A stretch of 10,196 nucleotides of DNA from positions 1-10,196 of the forward strand of contig JAPYLE010000016.1 in assembly GCA_027293795.1 (NCBI GenBank). Direction: 5' to 3'. Below the pieces are notes generated by a model that had not been told where the DNA came from, did not search any database, and saw nothing but the letters and a program-made list of their open reading frames with translations. Origin of the DNA: Rickettsia endosymbiont of Ixodes persulcatus. Its GTDB lineage: Bacteria; Pseudomonadota; Alphaproteobacteria; Rickettsiales; Rickettsiaceae. The position numbers and the translations under genes are program-made. Shown one piece after another: positions 1-7,211 of the stretch. Each line of letters opens with the position of its first letter. The stretch's first letter is position 1.

Positions 1-68
1 ATTGAGAGCACATCATCTAGAGCTTTGAATAGTTTCATTCTTAAATCGTAACTGTAACTGCTTGCCAT
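1..68 (-). mobile_element. 5' end of an IS630-like transposase gene (cut by window edge)
   Basis: Read leftward from an ATG at 66-68, the first 22 codons give MASSYSYDLRMKLFKALDD and then VLS before the window ends. The pattern YSxDLRxK close to the N-terminus is what I know from the helix-turn-helix start of IS630/Tc1-type transposases. Only the N-terminus is visible, so I cannot say whether the gene is intact or find the DDE catalytic residues. The element's outer end should lie just right of the start codon, in the very AT-rich stretch 69-108, but no terminal inverted repeat can be defined from one end alone. It could instead be a stand-alone HTH protein or an already truncated transposase. 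Confidence 0.55.
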
Positions 69-108
69 AACTTATTTATTATTATTTATAACATATATAT
101 TAGCATAG

Positions 109-345
109 TATGTACCTATTTACTATGGTCTAGCTATATGCCCGTATATTGCTTATTCTAAAGATAGCCGTTATAGCTTAGGTTATAGCAATATACAAAA
201 AATACCGAAGAATATAACAAAACAATGGAATTGGATTCCTAAAATTTTATTGGAATCACAAATAAGTAATAATGATGTTTCAACTATTTCTGATATGCTG
301 AATTATTGGCTAAATTATGATAATGATGTTGAAATTTTAGGATAA
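109..345 (+). pseudogene. 3' remnant of an unrecognised gene
   Basis: An open frame of 78 codons runs from a TAG at 106-108 to a TAA at 343-345. It has no usable start codon: the first ATG is about 15 codons from the end. The translation begins YVPIYYGLAICPYIAYSKD and ends MLNYWLNYDNDVEILG, with two tryptophans in a row of the type KQWNWIPK in the middle. It looks like real protein rather than random AT-rich translation, but I do not recognise the family. Its left edge coincides with the outer end of the transposase fragment, so the simplest reading is a gene whose 5' part was removed by an insertion. It may alternatively be a chance open frame. Confidence 0.4.
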
Positions 346-351
346 ATCTTG

Positions 352-379
352 GACTATAGATGGTTCTCTATCCACAGTC
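352..379 (-). terminator. Possible terminator hairpin after the glycosyltransferase gene
   Basis: Immediately after the stop codon of the leftward glycosyltransferase gene, the minus-strand transcript can fold a 10-bp stem, GACTGTGGAT with ATCTATAGTC, around an 8-base loop. Two pairs are G-U, so the hairpin exists only in the minus-strand RNA, which fits the direction of the gene. There is no clear U-run after the stem, so it is a weak candidate for an intrinsic terminator and may only protect the 3' end. Confidence 0.3.
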
Positions 380-380
380 T

Positions 381-1364
381 TTATAATCCAACATTCTCGA
401 TAACCCATTTACGAAGTCTAACAACCGGCGGAGTATTTATAAGAGCGGTAGAAGGTAAAACTTTGCCGTTAGTATTAAAATTAATTATAGGTTCTATACC
501 ATATACGCTATACCAAGGCTTTAATGGTGAGCTATTTGAATATTTACGGTGAAACCAAGATAAAAAAGGCACAGTTTCTTCATACTCTATTACTTTAACC
601 GATTGTGGATTTTTGTGATATATAAGGCTAAGTACTGATTGATCGGGATGATGCCATTTATATTCATCATAATTAGGGTAAATATTATAATTTTTACCTG
701 AAAGAATTCTAATATCTTCGCAACTTTTTAGCCATTTTTCAATAAAAGAACGAGAAAGCGCGGTATTACGCACAATAATAACGGCACTCCAAATGTGATC
801 GGCATTTCTGCATTCGTCAGTAAGACAATCCATTAAAGCAAAAGTTTCACCTTTAACAAAACTACCGTTTTTACGATTGCGATCATGTACCAGTAATACA
901 TCATTATCGCCTAAAAGATTTGTTAAATTACTGATATGCTTTTTAATAACAAACGCTGAATCTAAATATACTATAATAGCTCCTTCCGGTGCATTTTTCA
1001 TTGTTTCAAGTATAATATAAGGCTTCCATAGCCATAAACCTGCTCCTGCAGGTTCATTAAAAATTTCTTGGTTTTTTTCTATAAATACTTGGTTAAGGTG
1101 TTTTTTCTTATAGTTAAATATGAAATCTATACCTTTATTAATTGCATAATGATTTGTTGCATTCTGATTATGATAAACATATTCAGGGCCATCAGCATAA
1201 GAAACCAAATAAATAGGTTCTTTTATAGAATTCTGAATAGATAAATCTACTTTTTGTAGTGATAAGTCATTAATAAAACCTTGCCGTGCATATTCTAAAA
1301 TAATCAGTATGAAATAAATTAGTATTAATGTAACAACTGTTTTGTATAATGTTTTAAATAACAT
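381..1364 (-). CDS. Putative membrane-anchored glycosyltransferase
   Basis: This 327-residue protein looks like a nucleotide-sugar glycosyltransferase (GT-A-like). Residues 9-24 form one hydrophobic helix right after a short basic N-terminus, which suggests a cytoplasmic or envelope enzyme tethered by a single N-terminal anchor. The block GLWLWKPYIILE (109-120) matches the YWxWKP signature of a family of bacterial putative glycosyltransferases. It is followed at the expected distance by VYLDSAF (132-138), where DSA takes the place of the metal-binding DxD-type motif. WSAVIIVRN (192-200) and HHPDQSVLSLI (238-248) match the later conserved blocks, where the DQS triplet usually closes the active site. 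It is intact and stands alone, divergent from mnmA. No Shine-Dalgarno sequence is obvious before the ATG at 1364. The likely role is transfer of a sugar onto a surface polysaccharide or lipid; donor and acceptor cannot be read from sequence. Confidence 0.7.
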   Translation of the reverse strand: MLFKTLYKTVVTLILIYFILIILEYARQGFINDLSLQKVDLSIQNSIKEPIYLVSYADGPEYVYHNQNATNHYAINKGIDFIFNYKKKHLNQVFIEKNQEIFNEPAGAGLWLWKPYIILETMKNAPEGAIIVYLDSAFVIKKHISNLTNLLGDNDVLLVHDRNRKNGSFVKGETFALMDCLTDECRNADHIWSAVIIVRNTALSRSFIEKWLKSCEDIRILSGKNYNIYPNYDEYKWHHPDQSVLSLIYHKNPQSVKVIEYEETVPFLSWFHRKYSNSSPLKPWYSVYGIEPIINFNTNGKVLPSTALINTPPVVRLRKWVIENVGL

Positions 1365-1396
1365 ATAATTTTTTAATTCTTTAGGCTACGTCAGTT

Positions 1397-1433
1397 AAAA
1401 ATGCTATAAATGAGCATTTTTTTTATTTTTTTG
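1397..1433. terminator. Hairpin with T-run in the divergent region
   Basis: AAAAATGCT (1397-1405) pairs with AGCATTTTT (1413-1421) around a 7-base loop, and the plus strand continues as an almost pure T-run to 1433. In form it is a perfect rho-independent terminator for rightward transcription. Its place is odd: no rightward gene lies upstream, since the glycosyltransferase gene reads left from 1364. It could stop antisense transcription from the glycosyltransferase gene before it enters mnmA, or be a relic. Because the start of the stem is A-rich, it may also work on the minus strand. Confidence 0.5.
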
Positions 1434-1472
1434 CTGGATTGCCACGCTCCGAGCAAATGCTCGCAATGACGA
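1432..1472. repeat. Palindromic intergenic repeat, copy C
   Basis: The segment opens with TGCTGGATTGCC and closes with CAATGACG, enclosing a perfect palindrome CGAGCAAATGCTCG (1450-1463). The outer CTGGATT and AATGAC modules are shared with the repeats at 2680-2744 and 4190-4260, while the hairpin in the middle is different. Such short GC-richer palindromic repeats are common between genes in Rickettsia. Copy C sits in the mnmA/glycosyltransferase divergent region, between two hairpins. Confidence 0.6.
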
Positions 1473-1490
1473 AATCGATAATTGTTAGAC

Positions 1491-1508
1491 AATGCTAATT
1501 GTAGCATT
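1491..1508. other. Stem-loop upstream of the mnmA promoter
   Basis: AATGCTA and TAGCATT form a perfect 7-bp stem around the loop ATTG. The arms share AATGCT/AGCATT with the hairpin at 1397-1421, so the two structures could also pair with each other across the repeat between them. It lies just upstream of the proposed -35 box, so it would not be in the mnmA mRNA. A smaller overlapping inverted repeat, ATTGT-TAG-ACAAT, occupies 1481-1493. Confidence 0.4.
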
Positions 1509-1529
1509 TTGATATATAAAAAGATAGTG

Positions 1530-1558
1530 TTGTAATTTAATTATAAATCTAGTATAAT
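1530..1558 (+). promoter_or_regulatory. Sigma-70 promoter for mnmA
   Basis: A perfect -10 box TATAAT (1553-1558) lies 17 bp downstream of TTGTAA (1530-1535), which keeps the TTG and the final A of the -35 consensus. Transcription would start near 1565, leaving a leader of only about 15 bases before the mnmA ATG at 1581. The short leader contains TAGG a few bases before the ATG as a weak ribosome binding site. Confidence 0.65.
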
Positions 1559-1580
1559 TTGCTGTTTATTTTAGGTTCTT

Positions 1581-2687
1581 ATGATTAATTTAGGGGATAA
1601 GCAGTCTACCATAGTTGTTGCAATGTCCGGCGGTGTTGATAGTTCGGTAGTTGCAGCAATGCTGCATGAACAAGGATATAACATAATAGGTATTACCTTG
1701 CAGCTATATGATCACGGTATGGCAGTAGGCAAAAAAAATGTCTGTTGTGCCGGTCAGGATATTTACGATGCTAAAATGGTAGCGAATAAGCTGGGTATTC
1801 CTCATTATGTACTTGATTATGAGAGCAAATTTAAAGAGTCAGTAATAGATAATTTTGTCGATAGTTATTTACAAGGTGAAACACCGCTTCCGTGCGTGCA
1901 ATGTAATAAATTGGTAAAGTTCAGGGATCTAATTAAAACGGCTAAAGAGCTTGGAGCAGCTCAGCTTGCTACCGGTCATTACGTACGAAAAATAAACGGT
2001 GATAACGGAGCGGAATTACATACAGGGCTTGATCCGGTAAAAGATCAGAGTTATTTTTTGTTTACAACAACTAAAGAGCAATTAAAATATTTAAGTTTCC
2101 CTCTAGGGGGGCTTACTAAGGATGAAACACGAAAGCTTGCTAGTAAATTCGGGCTTGAGGTAGCGGATAAGCCTGACAGCCAAGATATTTGTTTTGTACC
2201 TGACAGAAATTATAAGAGTGTAATAAATAAAATACGCCCGGGTAGCAGCGAAAGCGGTAAGATTATTCACGTAAACGGATTTGAGCTAGGAGAGCATAGC
2301 GGTATAATTAGTTATACTATAGGGCAACGTCGAGGGCTTGGTGTAGCTTATAATGAGCCTTTATACGTGATAAAGATTGATCCTAATAATAATACAGTAT
2401 ATGTAGGACCGGAATCCGCATTAAACGTGCAGGAATTTATAATTAAAGACATGAATTGGCTTGCAGATGAGATTAAAGATAACAAGAAGCTAGAAGTAGC
2501 CGTTAAAATTCGCTCAACAAGACCGCCTTGTTTAGCCGAAATAAGTAAACTCGGTGACGATAAAATAAAAGTAAAATTTTTATCCGAAGAAAAAGCCGTT
2601 GCCCCTGGGCAAGCATGCGTTATTTATGCCGGCGAGAGAGTACTTGGCGGTGGCTGGATTACTAGGGATATCATTTTTACCCCGTGA
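1581..2687 (+). CDS. mnmA: tRNA-specific 2-thiouridylase MnmA
   Basis: MnmA adenylates U34 of the tRNAs for Lys, Glu and Gln and replaces its 2-oxygen with sulfur, a modification needed for accurate reading of codons ending in A or G. The 368-residue length is normal. The N-terminal ATP-pyrophosphatase domain shows the P-loop SGGVDSS (16-22). The catalytic cysteine pair is in place: Cys108 in CVQCN (105-109), equivalent to E. coli Cys102, and Cys204 in SQDICF (200-205), equivalent to E. coli Cys199. TGHY (131-134), DQSYFL (155-160) and GQRRGLG (248-254) are also conserved, and the C-terminal beta-barrel ends near GGGWI. The start at 1581 fits the promoter just upstream. The last two codons and the TGA lie at the edge of the palindromic repeat at 2680-2744, so the extreme C-terminus may have been set by that repeat. 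Confidence 0.96.
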   Translation: MINLGDKQSTIVVAMSGGVDSSVVAAMLHEQGYNIIGITLQLYDHGMAVGKKNVCCAGQDIYDAKMVANKLGIPHYVLDYESKFKESVIDNFVDSYLQGETPLPCVQCNKLVKFRDLIKTAKELGAAQLATGHYVRKINGDNGAELHTGLDPVKDQSYFLFTTTKEQLKYLSFPLGGLTKDETRKLASKFGLEVADKPDSQDICFVPDRNYKSVINKIRPGSSESGKIIHVNGFELGEHSGIISYTIGQRRGLGVAYNEPLYVIKIDPNNNTVYVGPESALNVQEFIIKDMNWLADEIKDNKKLEVAVKIRSTRPPCLAEISKLGDDKIKVKFLSEEKAVAPGQACVIYAGERVLGGGWITRDIIFTP

Positions 2688-2744
2688 TCAAGTCACAGGA
2701 TGACACCGAAAAGAACTGGATTCCCGCCTACGTAGGAATGACAT
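2680..2744. repeat. Palindromic intergenic repeat, copy A
   Basis: Two hairpin modules are separated by the spacer GAACTGGATT. The left module has GTGA-TCAAG-TCAC flanked by CC and GG. The right module holds the perfect 10-base palindrome CCTACGTAGG and ends in GGAATGACAT. The spacer and right end match the repeat at 4190-4260, so the permease gene is bracketed by two copies in the same orientation. The left end contains the stop codon of mnmA (TGA at 2685-2687). The right end provides an ATGACA that may serve as the permease -35 box. Confidence 0.7.
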
Positions 2745-2764
2745 CAAACTGATAATTATATAAT
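2738..2764 (+). promoter_or_regulatory. Possible promoter for the permease gene, -35 inside the repeat
   Basis: A perfect TATAAT (2759-2764) lies 15 bp after ATGACA (2738-2743), which matches the -35 consensus TTGACA at five of six positions. The -35 element is part of the repeat's terminal AATGACAT. The spacer is shorter than ideal, and the start near 2771 would give a leader of about 14 bases. Read-through from mnmA is an equally possible source of transcript. Confidence 0.4.
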
Positions 2765-2784
2765 AAAACAATACGGAGAAACTA

Positions 2785-4182
2785 ATGAGTTTTTTAAAGA
2801 AGAAAAGTTTTGAATCTGTAAAGGAGATAGGTAGCTCAAGCGGTCTTAGCAAGACGCTTGGAGCGTTCGATTTAATATTACTAGGTCTTGGTGCAATGAT
2901 TGGTACCGGTGTATTTGTCGTTACCGGTATAATTGCTGCTAAATACTCAGGACCTGCAGTAATGCTATCTTATGCGATTGCAGGTATCACCTGTATTTTC
3001 GTAGCACTTGTTTATACTGAACTTGCCGCAATGCTTCCAACTTCTGGAAGTATTTATACTTATTCCTATGTAGCATTTGGCGAAGTATTCGCCTGGATGA
3101 TCGGTAGTGTTATAATATTAGAACTTGGTGTTGCTGCGGGAATAGTAGCTACTGGTTGGTCCGGTTACGTACAGGGAATACTTGCGGCTGGTGGAATTAA
3201 TTTACCGAAAGAGCTAACTACAGTACCGACAAACGGGGGGATAGTAAATCTACCGGCATTTTTAATTTCAGTATTTATTGGGTTTATTTTATATTTAGGT
3301 ACTAAAGACAGTAAGCGACTAAATGCAATTTTAGTTTTTGTAAAAATGGCTGCAATATTTGTCTTTATACTTGCTGCTGCTCCACATTTCGATGCTACTA
3401 ACTGGAGCAATTTTATGCCGTTCGGTTTTAGTAATGTTTTAGTAGGTGCATCTATTTTATTCTTAGCTTTCACAGGCTTTGGGACGATTGCAACCGCAGC
3501 TGAGGAATGTAAAAATCCAAAGCTTGATATAATGATCGGTATTATAGGCTCGCTTGTTCTAACAACTATAGTTTATGTAACGATGGCAGGACTTGTTACC
3601 GGTATTGCACCTTTTGATCAGTTAAATAACGATCAACCGCTTGCTTATGCTTTAACTATTAATAATAGCAAGATTGGCTCTGCTATAGTTGCAACTGGTG
3701 CTGTTTGCGGTATGATGACGGTGTTAATGATGAATATATATGGAACGTCACGTATTTTCTATGCGATTGCACGTGACGGTTTACTACCGAAAAGTTTTGC
3801 AAAACTACATCCAAAATATGATAGCCCATATATTACGATTATAATATTTGCGTCTCTTGCAGCTATCCTTGGAGGATTTTGTTCTACGGAATTATTAACG
3901 CAATTAACTTCAATGGGAGCACTTATTGATTATATAACTGTCACAATAATAGTGGTATTATTTAGGATAAAGTTACATGATGCACAAAGACCTTTTAAAT
4001 GTCCTTTATTATTTATTATTGTACCGTTTATTTTAATTGCTTGTGCATATTTACTATTTATTCAAATATATGACGGTGAATTTAATCTATTAACGGCAGG
4101 TCGTGTATTAATATATTGGTTTATTACAATATTTGTTTTATATATTGTAAGATCATTTTTTATGAAAAAAGAACAAAATTAG
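2785..4182 (+). CDS. APC-superfamily amino acid permease (CAT-like)
   Basis: This 465-residue inner-membrane protein has about twelve hydrophobic segments and belongs to the amino acid-polyamine-organocation superfamily, closest in look to the cationic amino acid transporter (CAT) group. The substrate-binding loop of the first helix reads GLGAMIGTGVFVVTG (34-48). AFTGFGTIATAAEECKNPK (228-246) matches the CAT block usually written with FD, here FG. SRIFYAIARDGLLP (322-335) is the typical loop after helix eight. A good Shine-Dalgarno, GGAGA, sits six bases before the ATG and decides the start. The gene is intact. A likely role in an obligate intracellular bacterium is import of host amino acids; the substrate cannot be read from sequence. 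It follows mnmA by 97 bp in the same direction and is flanked by repeats. Confidence 0.9.
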   Translation: MSFLKKKSFESVKEIGSSSGLSKTLGAFDLILLGLGAMIGTGVFVVTGIIAAKYSGPAVMLSYAIAGITCIFVALVYTELAAMLPTSGSIYTYSYVAFGEVFAWMIGSVIILELGVAAGIVATGWSGYVQGILAAGGINLPKELTTVPTNGGIVNLPAFLISVFIGFILYLGTKDSKRLNAILVFVKMAAIFVFILAAAPHFDATNWSNFMPFGFSNVLVGASILFLAFTGFGTIATAAEECKNPKLDIMIGIIGSLVLTTIVYVTMAGLVTGIAPFDQLNNDQPLAYALTINNSKIGSAIVATGAVCGMMTVLMMNIYGTSRIFYAIARDGLLPKSFAKLHPKYDSPYITIIIFASLAAILGGFCSTELLTQLTSMGALIDYITVTIIVVLFRIKLHDAQRPFKCPLLFIIVPFILIACAYLLFIQIYDGEFNLLTAGRVLIYWFITIFVLYIVRSFFMKKEQN

Positions 4183-4189
4183 GTGTTAC

Positions 4190-4260
4190 ATGTCATACCG
4201 TGGCTTGATCGCGGGATGACAATAAAAGTTACTGGATTACCGCTTTCGCGGGAATGACAT
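4190..4260. repeat. Palindromic intergenic repeat, copy B
   Basis: The unit starts with ATGTCAT and ends with ATGACAT, so its outer ends are inverted repeats. Inside are the left module CCGTGGCTTGATCGCGGG, the spacer ACTGGATT and the right hairpin CCGC-TTTC-GCGG. It shares the spacer and right end with the repeat at 2680-2744. The left hairpin runs the other way round: it reads CTTGATC where the other copy reads GATCAAG. It fills most of the gap between the permease and hisS and could act as a mild terminator or mRNA-stabilising structure. Confidence 0.7.
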
Positions 4261-4294
4261 AGAAAACTAATACCAAAAAAACAAAATTAAACAA

Positions 4295-5542
4295 ATGCTA
4301 GACAAACTCCAACCGCTTCGTGGAATGAAAGATCTTTTGCCGGATGATTATAAAGTTCACGACTATATAATTAATAAAGCAGAAGATGTTGGGGTATTAT
4401 ACGGCTATAAACAAATGAGTACTCCTATCCTGGAGTATACTAAAGTCTTCAATCGTTCAATGGGCGAAAGCTCTGATGTAATCAGTAAAGAAATCTACAG
4501 TTTTTTAGATAAAAGCAATGAATCTGTAGCTCTTAGACCTGAGTTCACGGCCGGTATTATAAGAAGTTTTATCTCAAACGGCTTACAACATAAATTACCC
4601 TTAAAGTTCTTCTCTACCGGTCCTGTTTTTCGCTATGATAGACCGCAAGCAGGACGTCAAAGACAATTCCACCAACTAAATTACGAATATATCGGAGCTA
4701 AAGGAGCAATTACCGATGCCGAAACTTTAAAGTTAGCGGTAGACATACTTAAAGCACTCGAAATAGAGCAGGATACTACCTTAGAGCTTAACTCTCTTGG
4801 ATGTAGTGAATCAAGAAGTGTTTATCAACAAAAATTGGTGGAATATCTAAATGATTTTAAAAATCAGTTATCAGAGAAGAGTAGAGTAAGGCTGATCAAA
4901 AATCCAATGCGGATTCTTGATTCTAAAAGCGAAATTGATCAAAAAATAGTAGCTGCTGCTCCGATCTTGTCTGAATATTATACCGATGAATCCAAAGAAT
5001 ATTTTGAGGAGTTAATAAAATATCTCGATATTTTAGGTGTGAAATATAGAATAAATCCACGTTTGGTTAGAGGGCTTGATTATTACTGCCATACTGCTTT
5101 TGAGTTCACGACTTCAAAGCTTGGAACGCAATCTACTATTCTGGCCGGCGGACGTTATGACGGGCTTGCTAAAATCCTGGGTAATAATGATGATATGCCG
5201 GCTATCGGTTTTGCTGCCGGTATTGAGCGAATTGCTTTAATGCGAGAATATAATGTATCTTCATTAAGTCTAGTAGTTGTATTACCTATAGGTGAAAATA
5301 ATATTTGTTATGCTCTAGAAATTGTAGATAAATTGCGAACAAAAAATATTGTTACTATTATAGAACCCACCGGTAAAATAGCTAAAAGAATGCAGCGTGC
5401 TTTAAATGAAAATGCTAAATTTATTATTTTCATAGGTGACGAAGAGCAAGGAAATAATAATCTCAAACTTAAAGATTTAGAAAAACAAGAAGAATATGTA
5501 CTTGATTTTGCAAAAGCTCTTGAGTTATTGAAGAAGTATTAA
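4295..5542 (+). CDS. hisS: Histidyl-tRNA synthetase
   Basis: HisRS is a class II aminoacyl-tRNA synthetase that charges tRNA-His. At 415 residues the length is right. The N-terminus LRGMKDLLPDD (8-18) is the usual HisRS opening. Motif 2 reads FRYDRPQAGRQRQFHQ (112-127), with the conserved arginine at 113. The histidine-specific block LVRGLDYYCHTAFEF lies at 257-271, with Arg259 as the catalytic arginine. AGGRYDGL (284-291) follows, and motif 3 is GFAAGIERIAL (305-315). The C-terminal anticodon-binding domain starts near residue 324. There is no strong Shine-Dalgarno before the ATG; the leader is A-rich, as for many genes in such genomes. The gene is intact and lies 34 bases after the repeat at 4190-4260. 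Only 47 bases separate it from the decayed ABC-F gene, which was probably co-transcribed with it. Confidence 0.96.
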   Translation: MLDKLQPLRGMKDLLPDDYKVHDYIINKAEDVGVLYGYKQMSTPILEYTKVFNRSMGESSDVISKEIYSFLDKSNESVALRPEFTAGIIRSFISNGLQHKLPLKFFSTGPVFRYDRPQAGRQRQFHQLNYEYIGAKGAITDAETLKLAVDILKALEIEQDTTLELNSLGCSESRSVYQQKLVEYLNDFKNQLSEKSRVRLIKNPMRILDSKSEIDQKIVAAAPILSEYYTDESKEYFEELIKYLDILGVKYRINPRLVRGLDYYCHTAFEFTTSKLGTQSTILAGGRYDGLAKILGNNDDMPAIGFAAGIERIALMREYNVSSLSLVVVLPIGENNICYALEIVDKLRTKNIVTIIEPTGKIAKRMQRALNENAKFIIFIGDEEQGNNNLKLKDLEKQEEYVLDFAKALELLKKY

Positions 5543-5589
5543 ATTTTCTCAATCATTTCTGAATTTAACCCTAACATCTATATAAAAAT

Positions 5590-7190
5590 ATGATTATTAT
5601 AAATAATTTAGCCATGAGTTATGGTGCAAAAATACTATTTACTGATGTGAATTTGCATATCAAAAATAATAAAAATATGGTCTTGTAGGTAGCGATGGAG
5701 CAGGTAAAACAACTTTTTTAAAATTTTAAATGAAGAAAAAGAGCCGGTTTTCGGTGAGATTAATATACCAAAAAACTCTAAAGTAGGTTGTTTAAAACAA
5801 GATCAATTTCTTTATGAAAATACTAAAATTATAGATACGGTAATAGCAGGTAATAAAAAATTATGGCAAGCTTTGCAAGAAAAAGAAGAACTATTAAAGA
5901 AGCAAGAATGCGATGAAAAAGCAGGATATAGGCTCGGCGAACTAGAGCAGGTAATAGATAACGAAGGTTATGTCGCTGAAATTTTTGCTACTAGCTAGCT
6001 TGTAGGTCTTGGAGTAAAAGAAAAATATCATTATGAGCCGCTTTCTGCGTTGTCAGGAGGTTATAAGCTTCGTGTATTACTCGCACAAAGTTTATTTAAT
6101 AATCCCGATATTTTACTACTTAATGAACCAACAAACCATCTTGATATTATTTCAATATATTGGCTTGAGAATTATTTAAAAAAACTCTTTTAAGGGAATA
6201 TTAATTTTTATATCGCATGATTTAGCCTTTTTAAATAATGTCGCAACGGATATTTTGGACATAGATTATGGAGAAATAAGATTATATACGGGCAATTATG
6301 ATAATTTTGTTCAGGAAAAGCAGATAATAGCTACTCAGAAGTTAAACAAGCGAAACTTTTTAGAAAAGAAAATAGCAAAACAAGCTTGGATTGATAAATT
6401 TAGAGCAGGAACGAAAGCAAGGCAGAGTAGCTCACGAGAAAAGCAGCTAGAAAAAATAGAATTACCTGATTTACAAAAAACTTCACGAATTAGTCCATTA
6501 TTTAGATTTAAACAACTAAGATCATCAGGAAAATTAGTATTAAAAATCGATCAAATAACTTAAAGATTTTGAGAATAGGCAAATATTAAATAAAGTTAGT
6601 TTTAATGTATCACGAGGGGAAATAATTATTATTATCGGTGCAAACGGTATAGGTAAATCTACTTTATTAAAAATCTTAATGAATAAAATATCAGTAGATC
6701 AAGGTAGCTATGAATGGGGGTATGAATCGCAAATATCTTATTTCACTCAAGACCATCATGAGCTTACTTAATGAAAATATTAGTGTTATTGATTGGCTTA
6801 AAAAGCAAGCTGAAAAGGAAACGGAAAATACTATTAGAAATATGCTTAGACAAGTATTATTCCATAGCGATGAAGTAAATAAAAATATTTTAAGTTTAAG
6901 CGGCGGTAGAGTGTGCAAGGTTATTACTTGCTAAAATGATACTGGAAAAAAGCAATATTTTGGTTCTTGATGAACCGACAAACCATCTTGATATAGAGTC
7001 AAGAGAAGCCCTTAAAAAAGCTTTAATTGATTTTGAGGGTTAGTAGGTAACGCATGACCGTGACTTTGCAAGTAATATAGCGTCTAGGGTTATTGCTCTT
7101 TCTCATAGAAAAAATATTGTTGATTTTAAAGGTAAATATGATGATTATATTGAGAAATACAGTAACGATTATTTGAATCAAAACTCTTAA
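5590..7190 (+). pseudogene. ybiT: Decayed ABC-F ATPase gene, YbiT type
   Basis: Translating across frames gives a near-complete ABC-F protein of about 533 residues that aligns by eye with E. coli YbiT over its whole length, including IDTVIAGNKKLWQ, DYGEIRLYTGNYDNF and the KARQSSSREKQLEKI linker. ABC-F proteins act on the ribosome and are not transporters. Domain 1 shows Walker A GSDGAGKTT (5688-5714), signature LSGGYKLRVLLAQ (from 6050) and Walker B ending NEPTNHLD (to 6144), with Asn before Glu instead of Asp. Domain 2 shows GANGIGKST (6637-6663), LSGG (6896-6907), LDEPTNHLD (to 6992) and the THD switch. Lesions: frameshifts near 5675, 5722, 6183, 6558, 6768 and 6908; TAG at 5996-5998; two TAG codons at 7041-7046 with a few codons lost. 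It cannot be made as one protein. The longest open pieces are 102 and 74 codons. Confidence 0.92.
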
Positions 7191-7211
7191 AATATTATCT
7201 TAAGTTTTATA

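Noticed and set aside
349..552. Rightward open frame of 67 codons
   Set aside because: It lies almost entirely over the 3' end of the intact glycosyltransferase gene on the other strand and has no protein-like motifs.
3165..3473. Leftward open frame of 102 codons
   Set aside because: It is antisense to the permease gene, whose family motifs cover this region; its composition is that of a reverse-strand shadow.
2680..4260. The permease as cargo of a mobile element bounded by two direct repeats
   Set aside because: The flanking repeats are short dispersed palindromes also found elsewhere in the window, there is no transposase, and the permease has the composition of its neighbours.
6255..6563. 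A stand-alone gene of 102 codons
   Set aside because: Its product is the end of domain 1 and the linker of the ABC-F protein, with the flanking parts present in other frames.
6691..6918. Leftward open frame of 75 codons
   Set aside because: It is antisense to the second ATPase domain of the ABC-F pseudogene.
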